36,742 nt of DNA from Prochlorococcus sp. AG-442-B03 (GTDB taxonomy: Bacteria > Cyanobacteriota > Cyanobacteriia > PCC-6307 > Cyanobiaceae), in the NCBI GenBank assembly GCA_003212395.1, contig QCPU01000012.1, positions 1-36,742 of the forward strand, written 5' to 3'. Made by a program: the position numbers and the translations under genes. Of this stretch, positions 14,730 through 22,414 are shown one piece after another. How positions within the stretch are numbered: position 1 is the stretch's first letter; each line of letters starts with the position of its first letter. The notes under the pieces are model-generated. The model ran no database searches, had not been told where the DNA came from, and saw nothing but the letters and a program-made list of their open reading frames with translations.

Positions 14730-14753
14730 TGATAATGAAAATCACTCGCAATA
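14730..14753 (+). promoter_or_regulatory. Fur-box-like site C between ferritin and the Cys-rich peptide
   Basis: TGATAATGAAAATC, 4 bases, then GCAATA. It matches the Fur 19-mer at about 15 positions from 14731 and shares 20 of 24 positions with site A (13152-13175). A candidate -10 (GATAAT, 14731-14736) lies inside it, with transcription then starting near 14743, before the peptide ATG at 14760. It may also control ferritin in the other direction. Confidence 0.6.
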
Positions 14754-14759
14754 CTATAA

Positions 14760-14882
14760 ATGAATTTAGAATACAGTTTTTCTGAACTGCTATTAACTAA
14801 AAAAATATATAAAAGTAAAAAAAAGAAATGTAAAAAGAAAAAATGCTCTAATTGGAAAGGAGGCAAGTGTAATTGCCTATAA
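14760..14882 (+). CDS. Cys/Lys-rich peptide, 40 aa, downstream of a Fur-like site
   Basis: The frame reads MNLEYSFSELLLTKKIYKSK then four Lys-containing repeats and a C-terminal cluster with Cys at residues 24, 29, 37 and 39 (CKKKKC, then SNWKGGKCNC). The N-terminal third is a plain amphipathic helix and the rest is extremely basic. Four cysteines spaced C-x4-C-x7-C-x-C suggest metal or cluster binding, or a disulfide-bonded peptide. A Fur-like box lies directly upstream. It sits between ferritin and futC, ending 7 bases before the convergent futC stop. No known family comes to mind. Too short for usual gene calling. Confidence 0.6.
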   Translation: MNLEYSFSELLLTKKIYKSKKKKCKKKKCSNWKGGKCNCL

Positions 14883-14889
14883 ATAAACT

Positions 14890-15966
14890 CTATATATGTA
14901 CCTTATGTGCTCCAGGATATAAAAAATAATAACTATTTTTATTAATAGAAAGAAAACATTTATCACCATTATTTAGAAGATTATTAATATCAGTTCTAAC
15001 CCTTAATATGTTTCCATTAATAGATACTTTATATATAAGAAATTCTCCAAGAAATTCTTTAGATATAACAATCGCATCACCAGTATCTGATCTTTTAATT
15101 GAAATAAATTTAGGCGAAATTGACATACTTTTGATACTTGTATTTTTCAAATAGTCTGAACAATTTATTTTACCTAAACAAGAAATATATGAATTACCAT
15201 TTTTTTTAAGATTAATAATATTATTACCCAAAATAAAACTACTAACAAATATGGTCTTGGGATTATTTAGAAGGTTAATTGGTGTATCAATTTGATGTAT
15301 TTTTCCATCATTCATAACGGCGACTTTATCGCAAATAGACATCGCTTCTTCCGGATCATGAGTAACCATCAATCCGCTTGCATTACAACCTTTTAGAATA
15401 TTAGGCAGTTCACTTCTCAATTTTAGTTTGACATGCATATCAAGACTACAAAAAGGTTCATCTAATAAAATAAAATTTGTACCTGGAGCAAGAGCTCTCG
15501 CAATTGCGAGTCTTTGTTTTTGGCCTCCAGAAAGTTCATGTGGGTATCTTTCAACAAAACTATCAAGACCAACAACATTTAATAAATAATCAACTCTAGA
15601 TCTTTCTTTTTTATTTTTCAAACCAAAAATTACATTTTCCAAAACAGTTAAGTGAGGGAAAAGTGCATAATCTTGAAAAACCATCCCTATATTTCTTTTC
15701 TCAGGACTAAGAATTTTTTTCCTACTTGAAATTTCCTTATCATTTAGAGAAATCGTCCCTCTAGAGGGATATTCGAACCCCGCGATTAATCTTAAAAGAG
15801 TAGTTTTTCCGCAGCCAGAAGGACCAAGCAACCCTAATAATTGGCCATTTTCAATTTTCAGGTTAATTTCGTTTAATATCCAATTTGAACATTCTCGCTT
15901 ATCATATTTATGATGCAAATCATCAATTATTAACGCATCATTTTTCACTAAGTTCTTCTCGTTCAA
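14890..15966 (-). CDS. futC: Ferric iron ABC transporter ATPase, FutC/FbpC-like
   Basis: This is the ATP-binding subunit of a ferric iron importer. Walker A GPSGCGKTT is at residues 48-56. The Q-loop FQDYALFPHLTVLENV starts at 97, the signature LSGGQKQRLAIARAL is at 145-159, and Walker B FILLDEPFCSLD is near 165-176. The H-loop is MVTHDPEEA. The part after about residue 235 is the TOBE-like regulatory domain of the iron/polyamine/sugar subfamily. Length is 358 residues. No binding protein (FutA) or permease (FutB) is in this window, so they must lie elsewhere if it is FutC. The closest alternatives are polyamine or sulfate ATPases, and the ferritin/Fur context favours iron. Confidence 0.8.
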   Translation of the reverse strand: MNEKNLVKNDALIIDDLHHKYDKRECSNWILNEINLKIENGQLLGLLGPSGCGKTTLLRLIAGFEYPSRGTISLNDKEISSRKKILSPEKRNIGMVFQDYALFPHLTVLENVIFGLKNKKERSRVDYLLNVVGLDSFVERYPHELSGGQKQRLAIARALAPGTNFILLDEPFCSLDMHVKLKLRSELPNILKGCNASGLMVTHDPEEAMSICDKVAVMNDGKIHQIDTPINLLNNPKTIFVSSFILGNNIINLKKNGNSYISCLGKINCSDYLKNTSIKSMSISPKFISIKRSDTGDAIVISKEFLGEFLIYKVSINGNILRVRTDINNLLNNGDKCFLSINKNSYYFLYPGAHKVHI

Positions 15967-16009
15967 ATATATTAAGTTAGCAGAAAAAATTCACCGAAAT
16001 ATATCCCTT

Positions 16010-16023
16010 GTATAATTTTATAC
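16010..16023. repeat. Palindrome in the futC-nth divergent region
   Basis: GTATAA-TT-TTATAC is a perfect inverted repeat in the 78-base divergent promoter region. It could be an operator or simply overlapping -10 elements for both directions (TATAAT on plus, TATAAA on minus). It is AT-rich, so the evidence is modest. Confidence 0.35.
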
Positions 16024-16044
16024 ACCATTTAATTTTCAAATTTA

Positions 16045-16698
16045 ATGAGAAAGTCTGAAAGAGCAGAAATAATACGCAAGGAACTCAAAAAGCTATATCC
16101 ATCGCCTCCAATACCCCTTGATCATACAAATGCATATACACTTCTAGTCGCCGTGGTTTTAAGTGCTCAATCAACAGATAAGAAAGTTAATGAATTAACA
16201 AAAAGCTTATTTAAGGTTGCAGATAATCCAGAAAAGATGATGCAGCTAGGTATTAATGGCATTTACGAATACATAAAATTTTTAGGTCTATCTAATCAAA
16301 AATCCAAGAATATCTATAACTTATCTAAATTATTGATTGAGAAGCATAATGGTACAGTCCCAGATTCTTTTGAGAAGCTTGAATCTCTTCCAGGAGTAGG
16401 ACATAAAACAGCATCAGTTGTAATGTCTCAAGTGTTTAAAATACCCTCATTTCCAGTAGATACTCACATACACAGGTTGGCACAAAGATGGGGTCTATCA
16501 AATGGAGATAGCGTAGTTCAAACAGAAAAAGACCTAAAAAAAATATTTCCTGTTAATGATTGGAATACCTTACATTTGCAAATAATCTTTTATGGCAGAG
16601 AATACTGCACAGCAAGAGGCTGTGATGGAACAAAATGTTATTTATGTCGAACTCTTTATCCCAAAAGAAATAAGAAATTTATATGTAAAAAGCCTTAA
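16045..16698 (+). CDS. nth: Endonuclease III (DNA glycosylase/AP lyase)
   Basis: Nth removes oxidised pyrimidines and cuts abasic sites in base excision repair. The helix-hairpin-helix LPGVGHKTA is at residues 115-123 with catalytic Lys121. The conserved Asp139 is in PVDTHIHR. The C-terminus has Cys188, 193, 198 and 201 (CTARGCDGTKCYLC) for an iron-sulfur cluster, but the spacing C-x4-C-x4-C-x2-C differs from the C-x6-C-x2-C-x5-C of the E. coli enzyme; Cys214 is a further candidate ligand. Length 217 is normal. Divergent from futC. Confidence 0.95.
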   Translation: MRKSERAEIIRKELKKLYPSPPIPLDHTNAYTLLVAVVLSAQSTDKKVNELTKSLFKVADNPEKMMQLGINGIYEYIKFLGLSNQKSKNIYNLSKLLIEKHNGTVPDSFEKLESLPGVGHKTASVVMSQVFKIPSFPVDTHIHRLAQRWGLSNGDSVVQTEKDLKKIFPVNDWNTLHLQIIFYGREYCTARGCDGTKCYLCRTLYPKRNKKFICKKP

Positions 16699-16733
16699 GA
16701 AATCTATATAATAATTAAATTAGTTTTTTAATC

Positions 16734-17393
16734 ATGAAAATAGCAATTACTGGTGCATCGGGGAAAACAGGTTATAGAATCTCAGAAGAAGCAGTTAAGA
16801 AAGGATATAAAGTAAGGCAAATCATCAGAAAGAATTCAATAATATCAGCAGGACTAGAGAGTTTAGAAACAATTAGGGTTTCATTAGACAAAAAAGGAGA
16901 ACTTGATAAAGCTTTAAAAGATATTGATGCTTTGATAATTGCGACTGGAGCGAGAGCATCATTAGATTTAACTGGTCCTGCAAAGGTTGATGCATTAGGT
17001 GTATACAGGCAATTAGAGAGTTGTAAAAGAGTTGGTATTAAAAGAGTTATTTTAGTTAGTTCCCTTTGTACTGGTAAATTATTCCACCCATTAAACTTAT
17101 TTGGTTTAATTCTTATCTGGAAGAAATTAGGTGAAAACTTTCTACGAAATTCAAATTTCGATTGGACTATTATTAGACCTGGAGGATTAAAGGAAAATGA
17201 AGATATTAAATCAGAAAATATAAATTATTCAAAGGAGGATACTCAAATTAATGGATCAATCCCAAGAAGATTAGTTGCGCAATGTTGTATAGATTCTTTA
17301 AAAAACAAAGAATCCATAAATAAATTAATAGAAGTCACAAGTTCGAATGATAATAAAAAGATATCTTTTAAAAAAGCTATGCAAATGATTTAA
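16734..17393 (+). CDS. NAD(P)-binding SDR-family protein
   Basis: An atypical short-chain dehydrogenase/reductase. The glycine-rich loop GASGKTG is at residues 7-13, followed by a Rossmann pattern (DALIIATGARAS, then KRVILVSSLCTG near 102-115) and IIRPGGLKE near 150-158, as in the NmrA/Tic62/HSCARG-like cluster. A YxxxK catalytic pair is not apparent, so it may bind NAD(P) without classical reductase activity. The 219 residues are a single domain. It follows nth by 35 bases. Substrate unknown. Confidence 0.85.
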   Translation: MKIAITGASGKTGYRISEEAVKKGYKVRQIIRKNSIISAGLESLETIRVSLDKKGELDKALKDIDALIIATGARASLDLTGPAKVDALGVYRQLESCKRVGIKRVILVSSLCTGKLFHPLNLFGLILIWKKLGENFLRNSNFDWTIIRPGGLKENEDIKSENINYSKEDTQINGSIPRRLVAQCCIDSLKNKESINKLIEVTSSNDNKKISFKKAMQMI

Positions 17394-17419
17394 AAGATGT
17401 AAATATATAAATTAAAACT

Positions 17420-17608
17420 ATGAAAATAAATCCCAAAATTGACGCATTACAATTAATGCTTACTGATTTAAGAACTAGAAATGAGCCAATAAGACATAAA
17501 GCTGCATTTAAAGGCTGTCAACCAGAATTTCAGAGTCTTGTATCAAGATTAATAAAGCAATTAGAGGACGAATTAGTTGCTGAAAAGCTTAATAATCGTG
17601 ACAGTTAA
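17420..17608 (+). CDS. Conserved cyanobacterial hypothetical protein, 62 aa
   Basis: This is a small helical, charged protein beginning MKINPKIDALQLMLTDLRTR. It has NEPIRHKAAFKGCQPEFQ in the middle and a helix LVSRLIKQLEDELVAEKLNN at the end. The look, with no low-complexity bias and normal codon use, is of a real conserved protein, and I recall similar small proteins in picocyanobacteria, without a function. It follows the SDR gene by 26 bases and converges on the DUF296-glutaredoxin gene. Confidence 0.75.
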   Translation: MKINPKIDALQLMLTDLRTRNEPIRHKAAFKGCQPEFQSLVSRLIKQLEDELVAEKLNNRDS

Positions 17609-17618
17609 AAAATTTAGA

Positions 17619-18230
17619 CTACTTAAATGAAATTAAGTTATCCAATTTTGCTTGTTCTGAAAGTTCATCATATCCTCCAAAAAATTTATTATCCAAAAAT
17701 ATTTGAGGAAAAGTATTATGGCTACTTTGAGCCATTATTTTTTGAAAGCTCTCATCATTGTCTATTAAAGTAACTTCATGAGGGATAGATAAAGAATTAA
17801 GCAACCTAATTGCTCTTTTAGACCAAGGACAATCATTTAAAATATATGCTTTTACACGTGATTCATTTTTTAAAAAATCATTACTTGAGATATTAATAAT
17901 TTTTTCTTCAAAAGAAAGTAATAATATATCAGTACCTTTTTTTACAATACATCCTTCCTCAAGATGCCCGCCAAAGACATTACATCCCTCATCTGCAAAA
18001 CTCAAATGTAAATGAACATCTCCTTTATTAAAATGTCCATTTAAAGAAACTATCTCTAGATTTCCCTCAAATTTATTTATCTCTTGATTTCCCGGGCATT
18101 GAATACAAACTGTTCTAAGATTACCAACCACTCCTGAAACATACCCGTATAAATTATTCGATAAAGAATATTCTTTTATTGTATTTATCAAATCAGATTC
18201 TGGAGATAGCTTTAGGCTATGAGGCTGCAT
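17619..18230 (-). CDS. DUF296 (PCC domain)-glutaredoxin fusion protein
   Basis: Residues about 1-115 match the DUF296/PCC domain, with its His-rich metal-type pattern: G65-H66, H73-L-H75, and GGHL at 87-90, after the YVSGVVGNL strand. Residues about 125-203 are a glutaredoxin: active-site CPWS (134-137), cis-Pro TFP (173-175) and GGYDEL (185-190). The CxxS form indicates a monothiol-type enzyme that may bind glutathione or [2Fe-2S]. The two domains are in one uninterrupted frame of 203 residues. It could link metal or small-molecule sensing to thiol redox state, but no function is established. Confidence 0.85.
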   Translation of the reverse strand: MQPHSLKLSPESDLINTIKEYSLSNNLYGYVSGVVGNLRTVCIQCPGNQEINKFEGNLEIVSLNGHFNKGDVHLHLSFADEGCNVFGGHLEEGCIVKKGTDILLLSFEEKIINISSNDFLKNESRVKAYILNDCPWSKRAIRLLNSLSIPHEVTLIDNDESFQKIMAQSSHNTFPQIFLDNKFFGGYDELSEQAKLDNLISFK

Positions 18231-18348
18231 TAGATATAAGGAATAATTTTGTAATATAAAACATAATCATTCATAAAGAGAAGTTGAGTTTATAATCTTT
18301 AGGATTCAGATTTAAATTAAATTTTAGAATCTAGCAATAAAAAACCAT

Positions 18349-18371
18349 TTAAATTTTTACTAAAAATTTAA
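18349..18371. repeat. AT-only 10-bp hairpin in the divergent region before pgsA
   Basis: TTAAATTTTT (18349-18358) and AAAAATTTAA (18362-18371) pair perfectly around ACT. Read on the minus strand it is followed shortly by a T6 run, which resembles a terminator, but no minus-strand gene ends there. On the plus strand it lies 24 bases before the TTG start of pgsA and could be in its leader. Confidence 0.3.
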
Positions 18372-18394
18372 GCTTGTTGAGAGTGTAATATATT

Positions 18395-18952
18395 TTGTAT
18401 ACAAAATCTAATTTGTTATTAAGAAAAAATCTTAAAAATTTGGCATTGAATATTCCCAACTTATTATCGATATCTCGACTTTTCCTTGTATTTCCATTAA
18501 TACTTTTTTTAGAAATTAACAGACCTTTTTATGTCTTTATATTGATAATTATTGGAGGTTTAACTGATTATTTTGACGGATTAATTGCGAGGAAATTTAA
18601 TCTTAAAACCAGATTAGGAGCTATCCTAGATCCCTTAAGCGATAAAATATTCTATTTAATTCCTTTAACATTCCTTTGTAAAAATAATTTTATACCCTTC
18701 TGGTCTTTGTCATTAATTTTATTTAGAGAATTAATTATATCCAGCCTGAGGAACTCTACAAAAGACGGTTTACCAGCATCTATGTTAGGTAAATATAAAA
18801 CATTTTTCTTTTTTATTTCAGTAATTTCCTTCTTTACACCATTAAAAATTAGCTTATTGAATAATTTGGCTTTAATTTTTTATTGGTTAGGATTCATCCT
18901 GACTTTTGTAACTTTATTAGGCTATTTAAGAATTAAAAAGAATATTATCTGA
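18395..18952 (+). CDS. pgsA: CDP-diacylglycerol-glycerol-3-phosphate phosphatidyltransferase
   Basis: PgsA makes phosphatidylglycerol phosphate, precursor of the thylakoid lipid PG. The CDP-alcohol phosphatidyltransferase motif is visible: D58-x2-D61-G62-x2-A65-R66-x8-G75-x3-D79-x3-D83, in an integral membrane protein with about five helices. The start is uncertain. The TTG at 18395 gives 185 residues; a later TTG near residue 16-18, just before NIPNLLSISR, would give a form beginning closer to the family norm. The 3' end overlaps the convergent epimerase gene by 27 bases. Confidence 0.9.
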   Translation: MYTKSNLLLRKNLKNLALNIPNLLSISRLFLVFPLILFLEINRPFYVFILIIIGGLTDYFDGLIARKFNLKTRLGAILDPLSDKIFYLIPLTFLCKNNFIPFWSLSLILFRELIISSLRNSTKDGLPASMLGKYKTFFFFISVISFFTPLKISLLNNLALIFYWLGFILTFVTLLGYLRIKKNII

Positions 18953-19852
18953 ATTTTCATCAAACTCCTCACTCTTTTTATTATTAAAATCTTTCACAAA
19001 ACTATCCCTTAAACCATTAAGTAAATCAAAAGTTGGCACCCACTCTAAATCACGTTTTATCTTAGAGATATCAGTCTGATAATGATTTAATCTAATTGGA
19101 AATCCCTTTCGAGATTTAGGATCTAATTTTTGATAATCAAATGTTCTTAAAGAAATCTCATTTTGATTTAATCCAAGAACATTCGCACAAAAATAAATTA
19201 AACCCTTTATTGTAACTCCTTTTTCACCTGAACAGTTGTAAATATTATTTTTGGAATTTTCAAAATTTATGCACCTAATCATTACATCAGTTAGATCTGA
19301 AACATGACCTAGCTGAGTAATTAAAGAGCCGTCACCAGGTATTGGAATAGATTTTTTAATAAATAACCTTTCAAAAAACCAATTTTCAATTTTATTATAA
19401 TTTCCTGGTCCATAAATATAAGTAGGTCTAAAACTTGTAAATGGTATTTTTTGGTTTTTTAACCAATTTTCTGTCTCAAACTTTCCTCTGTGCCTACTAT
19501 CTGGATCAATTGGATCAACTTCGGATAAGGGTAGTTCACAATTATCTTTATAAACACCTGCAGAGCTGACATATATATATCTCTGGAAAGAGTTATCTAA
19601 ATTTTCTAGAAGAAGTTTGGTTTGTTCTAACTCTCGTCCAGAAATATCATAAACAACATCATACTTTTTATTTCTAAGCTTGGCGATATCTTCTGGATTA
19701 TTTCTATCACCCTTAATTAAATTTGTTTTTTCAGGATTACTTTTATTCCCTCTCGTGAAAATATCAATATCATAATTTTTACTTAATAACTTTCCAACCA
19801 AAGACTTGCCAACAAATCTAGTGCCGCCCATTACAAGAATTTTCATATTCAA
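18926..19852 (-). CDS. CSP41-like NAD-dependent epimerase/dehydratase family protein
   Basis: An extended SDR protein. The N-terminal Rossmann loop is GGTRFVG (residues 9-15), then DVVYDISGRE and RYIYVSSAGVYKD. The substrate half has SFRPTYIYGPGNY and PIPGDGSLITQLGHVSDL, which resemble the chloroplast stem-loop-binding CSP41 family and its cyanobacterial homologues, RNA-associated proteins of the SDR fold. Sugar epimerase activity is not excluded. Length is 308 residues. The C-terminal about 20 residues are acidic and polar (KKSEEFDENSDN) and encoded in DNA that overlaps pgsA. Divergent from hisA across an 86-base gap. Confidence 0.85.
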   Translation of the reverse strand: MNMKILVMGGTRFVGKSLVGKLLSKNYDIDIFTRGNKSNPEKTNLIKGDRNNPEDIAKLRNKKYDVVYDISGRELEQTKLLLENLDNSFQRYIYVSSAGVYKDNCELPLSEVDPIDPDSRHRGKFETENWLKNQKIPFTSFRPTYIYGPGNYNKIENWFFERLFIKKSIPIPGDGSLITQLGHVSDLTDVMIRCINFENSKNNIYNCSGEKGVTIKGLIYFCANVLGLNQNEISLRTFDYQKLDPKSRKGFPIRLNHYQTDISKIKRDLEWVPTFDLLNGLRDSFVKDFNNKKSEEFDENSDNILFNS

Positions 19853-19938
19853 AAAATATTTAACTGAAGTAGTAATCTTAATTAGAATTACATATTGAAT
19901 AGTACTACTAATAAGTAATTAATGAAAAGGATGATTCT

Positions 19939-20706
19939 ATGGAACTAATACCAGCAATTGATTTAATGAATGGTAAGTGTGTAAGGCTTTTTAAAGGCGA
20001 CTTTAATCAAAGAAAAGACTTCACCAAAGAGCCTCATGATCAAGCTAAATTTTGGGAAAACGAAGGAGCAAAATATATACATATAGTTGATTTGGATGCT
20101 GCAAAAACTGGATCCCCAACAAACGATAAATCAATAAAAAAGATTGCAAAAACAGTTAACATACCTATTCAAATAGGTGGGGGGATAAGGTCTCAAGAAA
20201 GAATAGAACAATTATTTTCTTATGGTATTGAGAAAGTTATCATGGGAACCTCTGCAATAGAAAATAAAGAACTAGTTAAAGACTTATCAAATAAATTTCC
20301 TGGAAGAATAATTGTTGGGATAGATGCAAAAGATGGAAAAGTTAGTACAAGGGGTTGGCTTGAGCAATCTAATATTATTGCCACAGATTTAGTAAAGGAG
20401 TTTTCTTCATTTAAAATTGCTAGTTTTATTGTCACAGATATAAATACAGATGGGACGTTAGAAGGGACAAATGAAGAATTCATAAAAAGCATACTTGAAA
20501 TTACAGATATTCCAGTAATAGCCTCAGGAGGTGTTGGTTCAATTTCTGATTTATTATCGTTAGTAAAATTTGAAAACTCTGGACTCTTTGGAGTAATTGT
20601 AGGTAAAGCTCTATATGAAAATAAATTCACGATAAACGAAGCGAATAATGTATTGTCCTCAGATAGATTAAATGACTTTGATTTAAACAGAAATTACTAT
20701 GCTTAA
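19939..20706 (+). CDS. hisA: ProFAR isomerase, histidine biosynthesis HisA
   Basis: HisA isomerises ProFAR to PRFAR in histidine synthesis. It is a beta-alpha barrel with catalytic Asp8 (PAIDLMNGKCVRL) and Asp129 (VGIDAKDGK). The phosphate-binding loops are IQIGGGIRS near 78 and IASGGVGS near 193. Length is 255 residues. It is followed 77 bases later by the DUF3685 gene. No other his genes are in the window, as usual for cyanobacteria, whose his genes are scattered. Confidence 0.97.
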   Translation: MELIPAIDLMNGKCVRLFKGDFNQRKDFTKEPHDQAKFWENEGAKYIHIVDLDAAKTGSPTNDKSIKKIAKTVNIPIQIGGGIRSQERIEQLFSYGIEKVIMGTSAIENKELVKDLSNKFPGRIIVGIDAKDGKVSTRGWLEQSNIIATDLVKEFSSFKIASFIVTDINTDGTLEGTNEEFIKSILEITDIPVIASGGVGSISDLLSLVKFENSGLFGVIVGKALYENKFTINEANNVLSSDRLNDFDLNRNYYA

Positions 20707-20783
20707 GAGTATAAAAATTAATTTAAGGCTGGTATTTGCAGTAATTGTTAGTTAATTTTGTATAAGAGATAAGAAATTTAGTC

Positions 20784-22400
20784 TTGGAATTAATTTCAAA
20801 AAAATCGATATTGATTATTGCTCCAAGCTTAATAGCAGAATCTTTATCGCTTAAGATAACTTCACTAGACCAAAATTTAGACATTAATTTTAATAATGGA
20901 ACAGGTGAAAAAACTCCGGATTTAGTTATATGGAATGTTCTTAATTTCCAATCAGAAGATCTTATAAGGTTAGAATTATTAAAATTAAGAGAGAGATATG
21001 ATGAGTCAAAGTTTCTTATAATTCTCTCTGGCCAACTTGTTTATGAAGCAAATACCCCTTCATCTTTAAATGCTGAAGGCTTTCTTTTAAATCCCAGTGC
21101 AGAAAAAGTTCTTGAATCTATTGATACCATTTTAAATGGAGGAAGGGTATTTGATATTGAAAATAATTCCCCAGTTCAATTAAACAAAAATAAGCCTCTC
21201 TCTTTTAGTCAAAAAATTCTAACTTCAGGTCTTAAACAAATAGATTCTGAAATAAACAATATATTCAAATATGTCAACTCTGATTCAACACCAGAATTTT
21301 ATAAATTCATTTTAAAAGGAAGATTAAGAGAACTTATTACTGCAAAATCTTTTCTAATTTTCTTATGGGGTAATTCACTAGAACTTTATACAGAGGCAGT
21401 TTACACTGAAAATAAAAATAATCTTGAAAATAAGAACACTGTATTCATTAAAGATAAAAACACTACAGAAATATGGAATTTAATTTTAGATAGACTAAAA
21501 GAAAGGTATAGCACAACTAACTTACACGTTGAATTTAATAATTCATCAATAATTCTCTCTGGGATAAAGAAAGAATTCATTTCAAGACTAATTTGCAAAA
21601 TGTTAAATGAGTTAGATAATTTAGTAAAAAATATTAAGGAAAACTATAAGGAGAAAGATTTTAAAGATGATTTAAATTCTCTTATAAAAGAACTTAAAGT
21701 TAATACAATTTCAAATATCACAGACAGCTATTTTCGATTAAAAAAAGGAGGCGAATCTATTTCAATAAATGATTTTATTTATAGTGAAGTAAGTTGCGAA
21801 GAGATAGATAGAGAATCACATGAATCAATAATGTTTATTGAGCCAATTATTAAAAATGAAGCTCTTGACTATGATGGGAAATTACTCCCTCTATATGAGA
21901 CAGAATCGTTTTTGATCCTTGAAAATATAATTTCAAATTGGACAATAAGGAACTGTAATTTATTAGCTTCTGAAATCTTTAATATTTGTTCTTCTTGGCC
22001 TGAATTAAGGACTGTACTAATAAATCCCGAATTACAATCGACAAGAAATTTTGAAAGATTTAGAAATAATATTAATAACTACAATCGCTGGCATGACTAT
22101 ATTTATATGCCTATCTACTTGTATGAGAGTAAACGAGAATATATTGATATTATCGATAAGAAATTTACCCGATACTTTAAAAATGAAAATAGGGAGAAAG
22201 AATTAGAGAATCTAGAATGGCTACAAAAACAAGTTACATTGTTAGTTGAGATAAGAGATGCCGTAGCACCGCAGTTAGAAGTTGCTGTAAAATATATCGG
22301 TAATCTTTTCGTGACTTTCCTTACAAAGGTCGTTGGCAAAGCTATCGGTTTAGTTGGGAAAGGAATCCTTCAAGGATTAGGAAGATCAAGTTCAAAGTAA
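20784..22400 (+). CDS. DUF3685 / Ycf55-like protein with receiver-like N-terminus
   Basis: The TTG start gives 538 residues. The first about 125 look like a degenerate response-regulator receiver: KSILIIAPSLIAES, PDLVIWNVLNFQ where the phospho-acceptor loop would be, FLIILSG, and EGFLLNPSAEKVLESI. The central and C-terminal part is a helical domain like the cyanobacterial DUF3685 family, which is related to the red-algal plastid protein Ycf55. The last about 60 residues (VAVKYIGNLFVTFLTKVVGK, then AIGLVGKGILQGLG) are amphipathic and may touch a membrane. Followed 14 bases later by a thioredoxin-fold gene. Biochemical role unknown. Confidence 0.75.
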   Translation: MELISKKSILIIAPSLIAESLSLKITSLDQNLDINFNNGTGEKTPDLVIWNVLNFQSEDLIRLELLKLRERYDESKFLIILSGQLVYEANTPSSLNAEGFLLNPSAEKVLESIDTILNGGRVFDIENNSPVQLNKNKPLSFSQKILTSGLKQIDSEINNIFKYVNSDSTPEFYKFILKGRLRELITAKSFLIFLWGNSLELYTEAVYTENKNNLENKNTVFIKDKNTTEIWNLILDRLKERYSTTNLHVEFNNSSIILSGIKKEFISRLICKMLNELDNLVKNIKENYKEKDFKDDLNSLIKELKVNTISNITDSYFRLKKGGESISINDFIYSEVSCEEIDRESHESIMFIEPIIKNEALDYDGKLLPLYETESFLILENIISNWTIRNCNLLASEIFNICSSWPELRTVLINPELQSTRNFERFRNNINNYNRWHDYIYMPIYLYESKREYIDIIDKKFTRYFKNENREKELENLEWLQKQVTLLVEIRDAVAPQLEVAVKYIGNLFVTFLTKVVGKAIGLVGKGILQGLGRSSSK

Positions 22401-22414
22401 GTTTTTAAACTTTA

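Noticed and set aside
15755..15790. TTCGAACC stretch resembling a tRNA T-loop
   Set aside because: It is inside futC coding sequence and no acceptor stem or anticodon arm can be folded around it.
18964..18972. ACTCCTCAC resembling the conserved core of the cyanobacterial small RNA Yfr1
   Set aside because: It lies inside the coding sequence of the epimerase tail on the minus strand and lacks the flanking stems and the full Yfr1 core.
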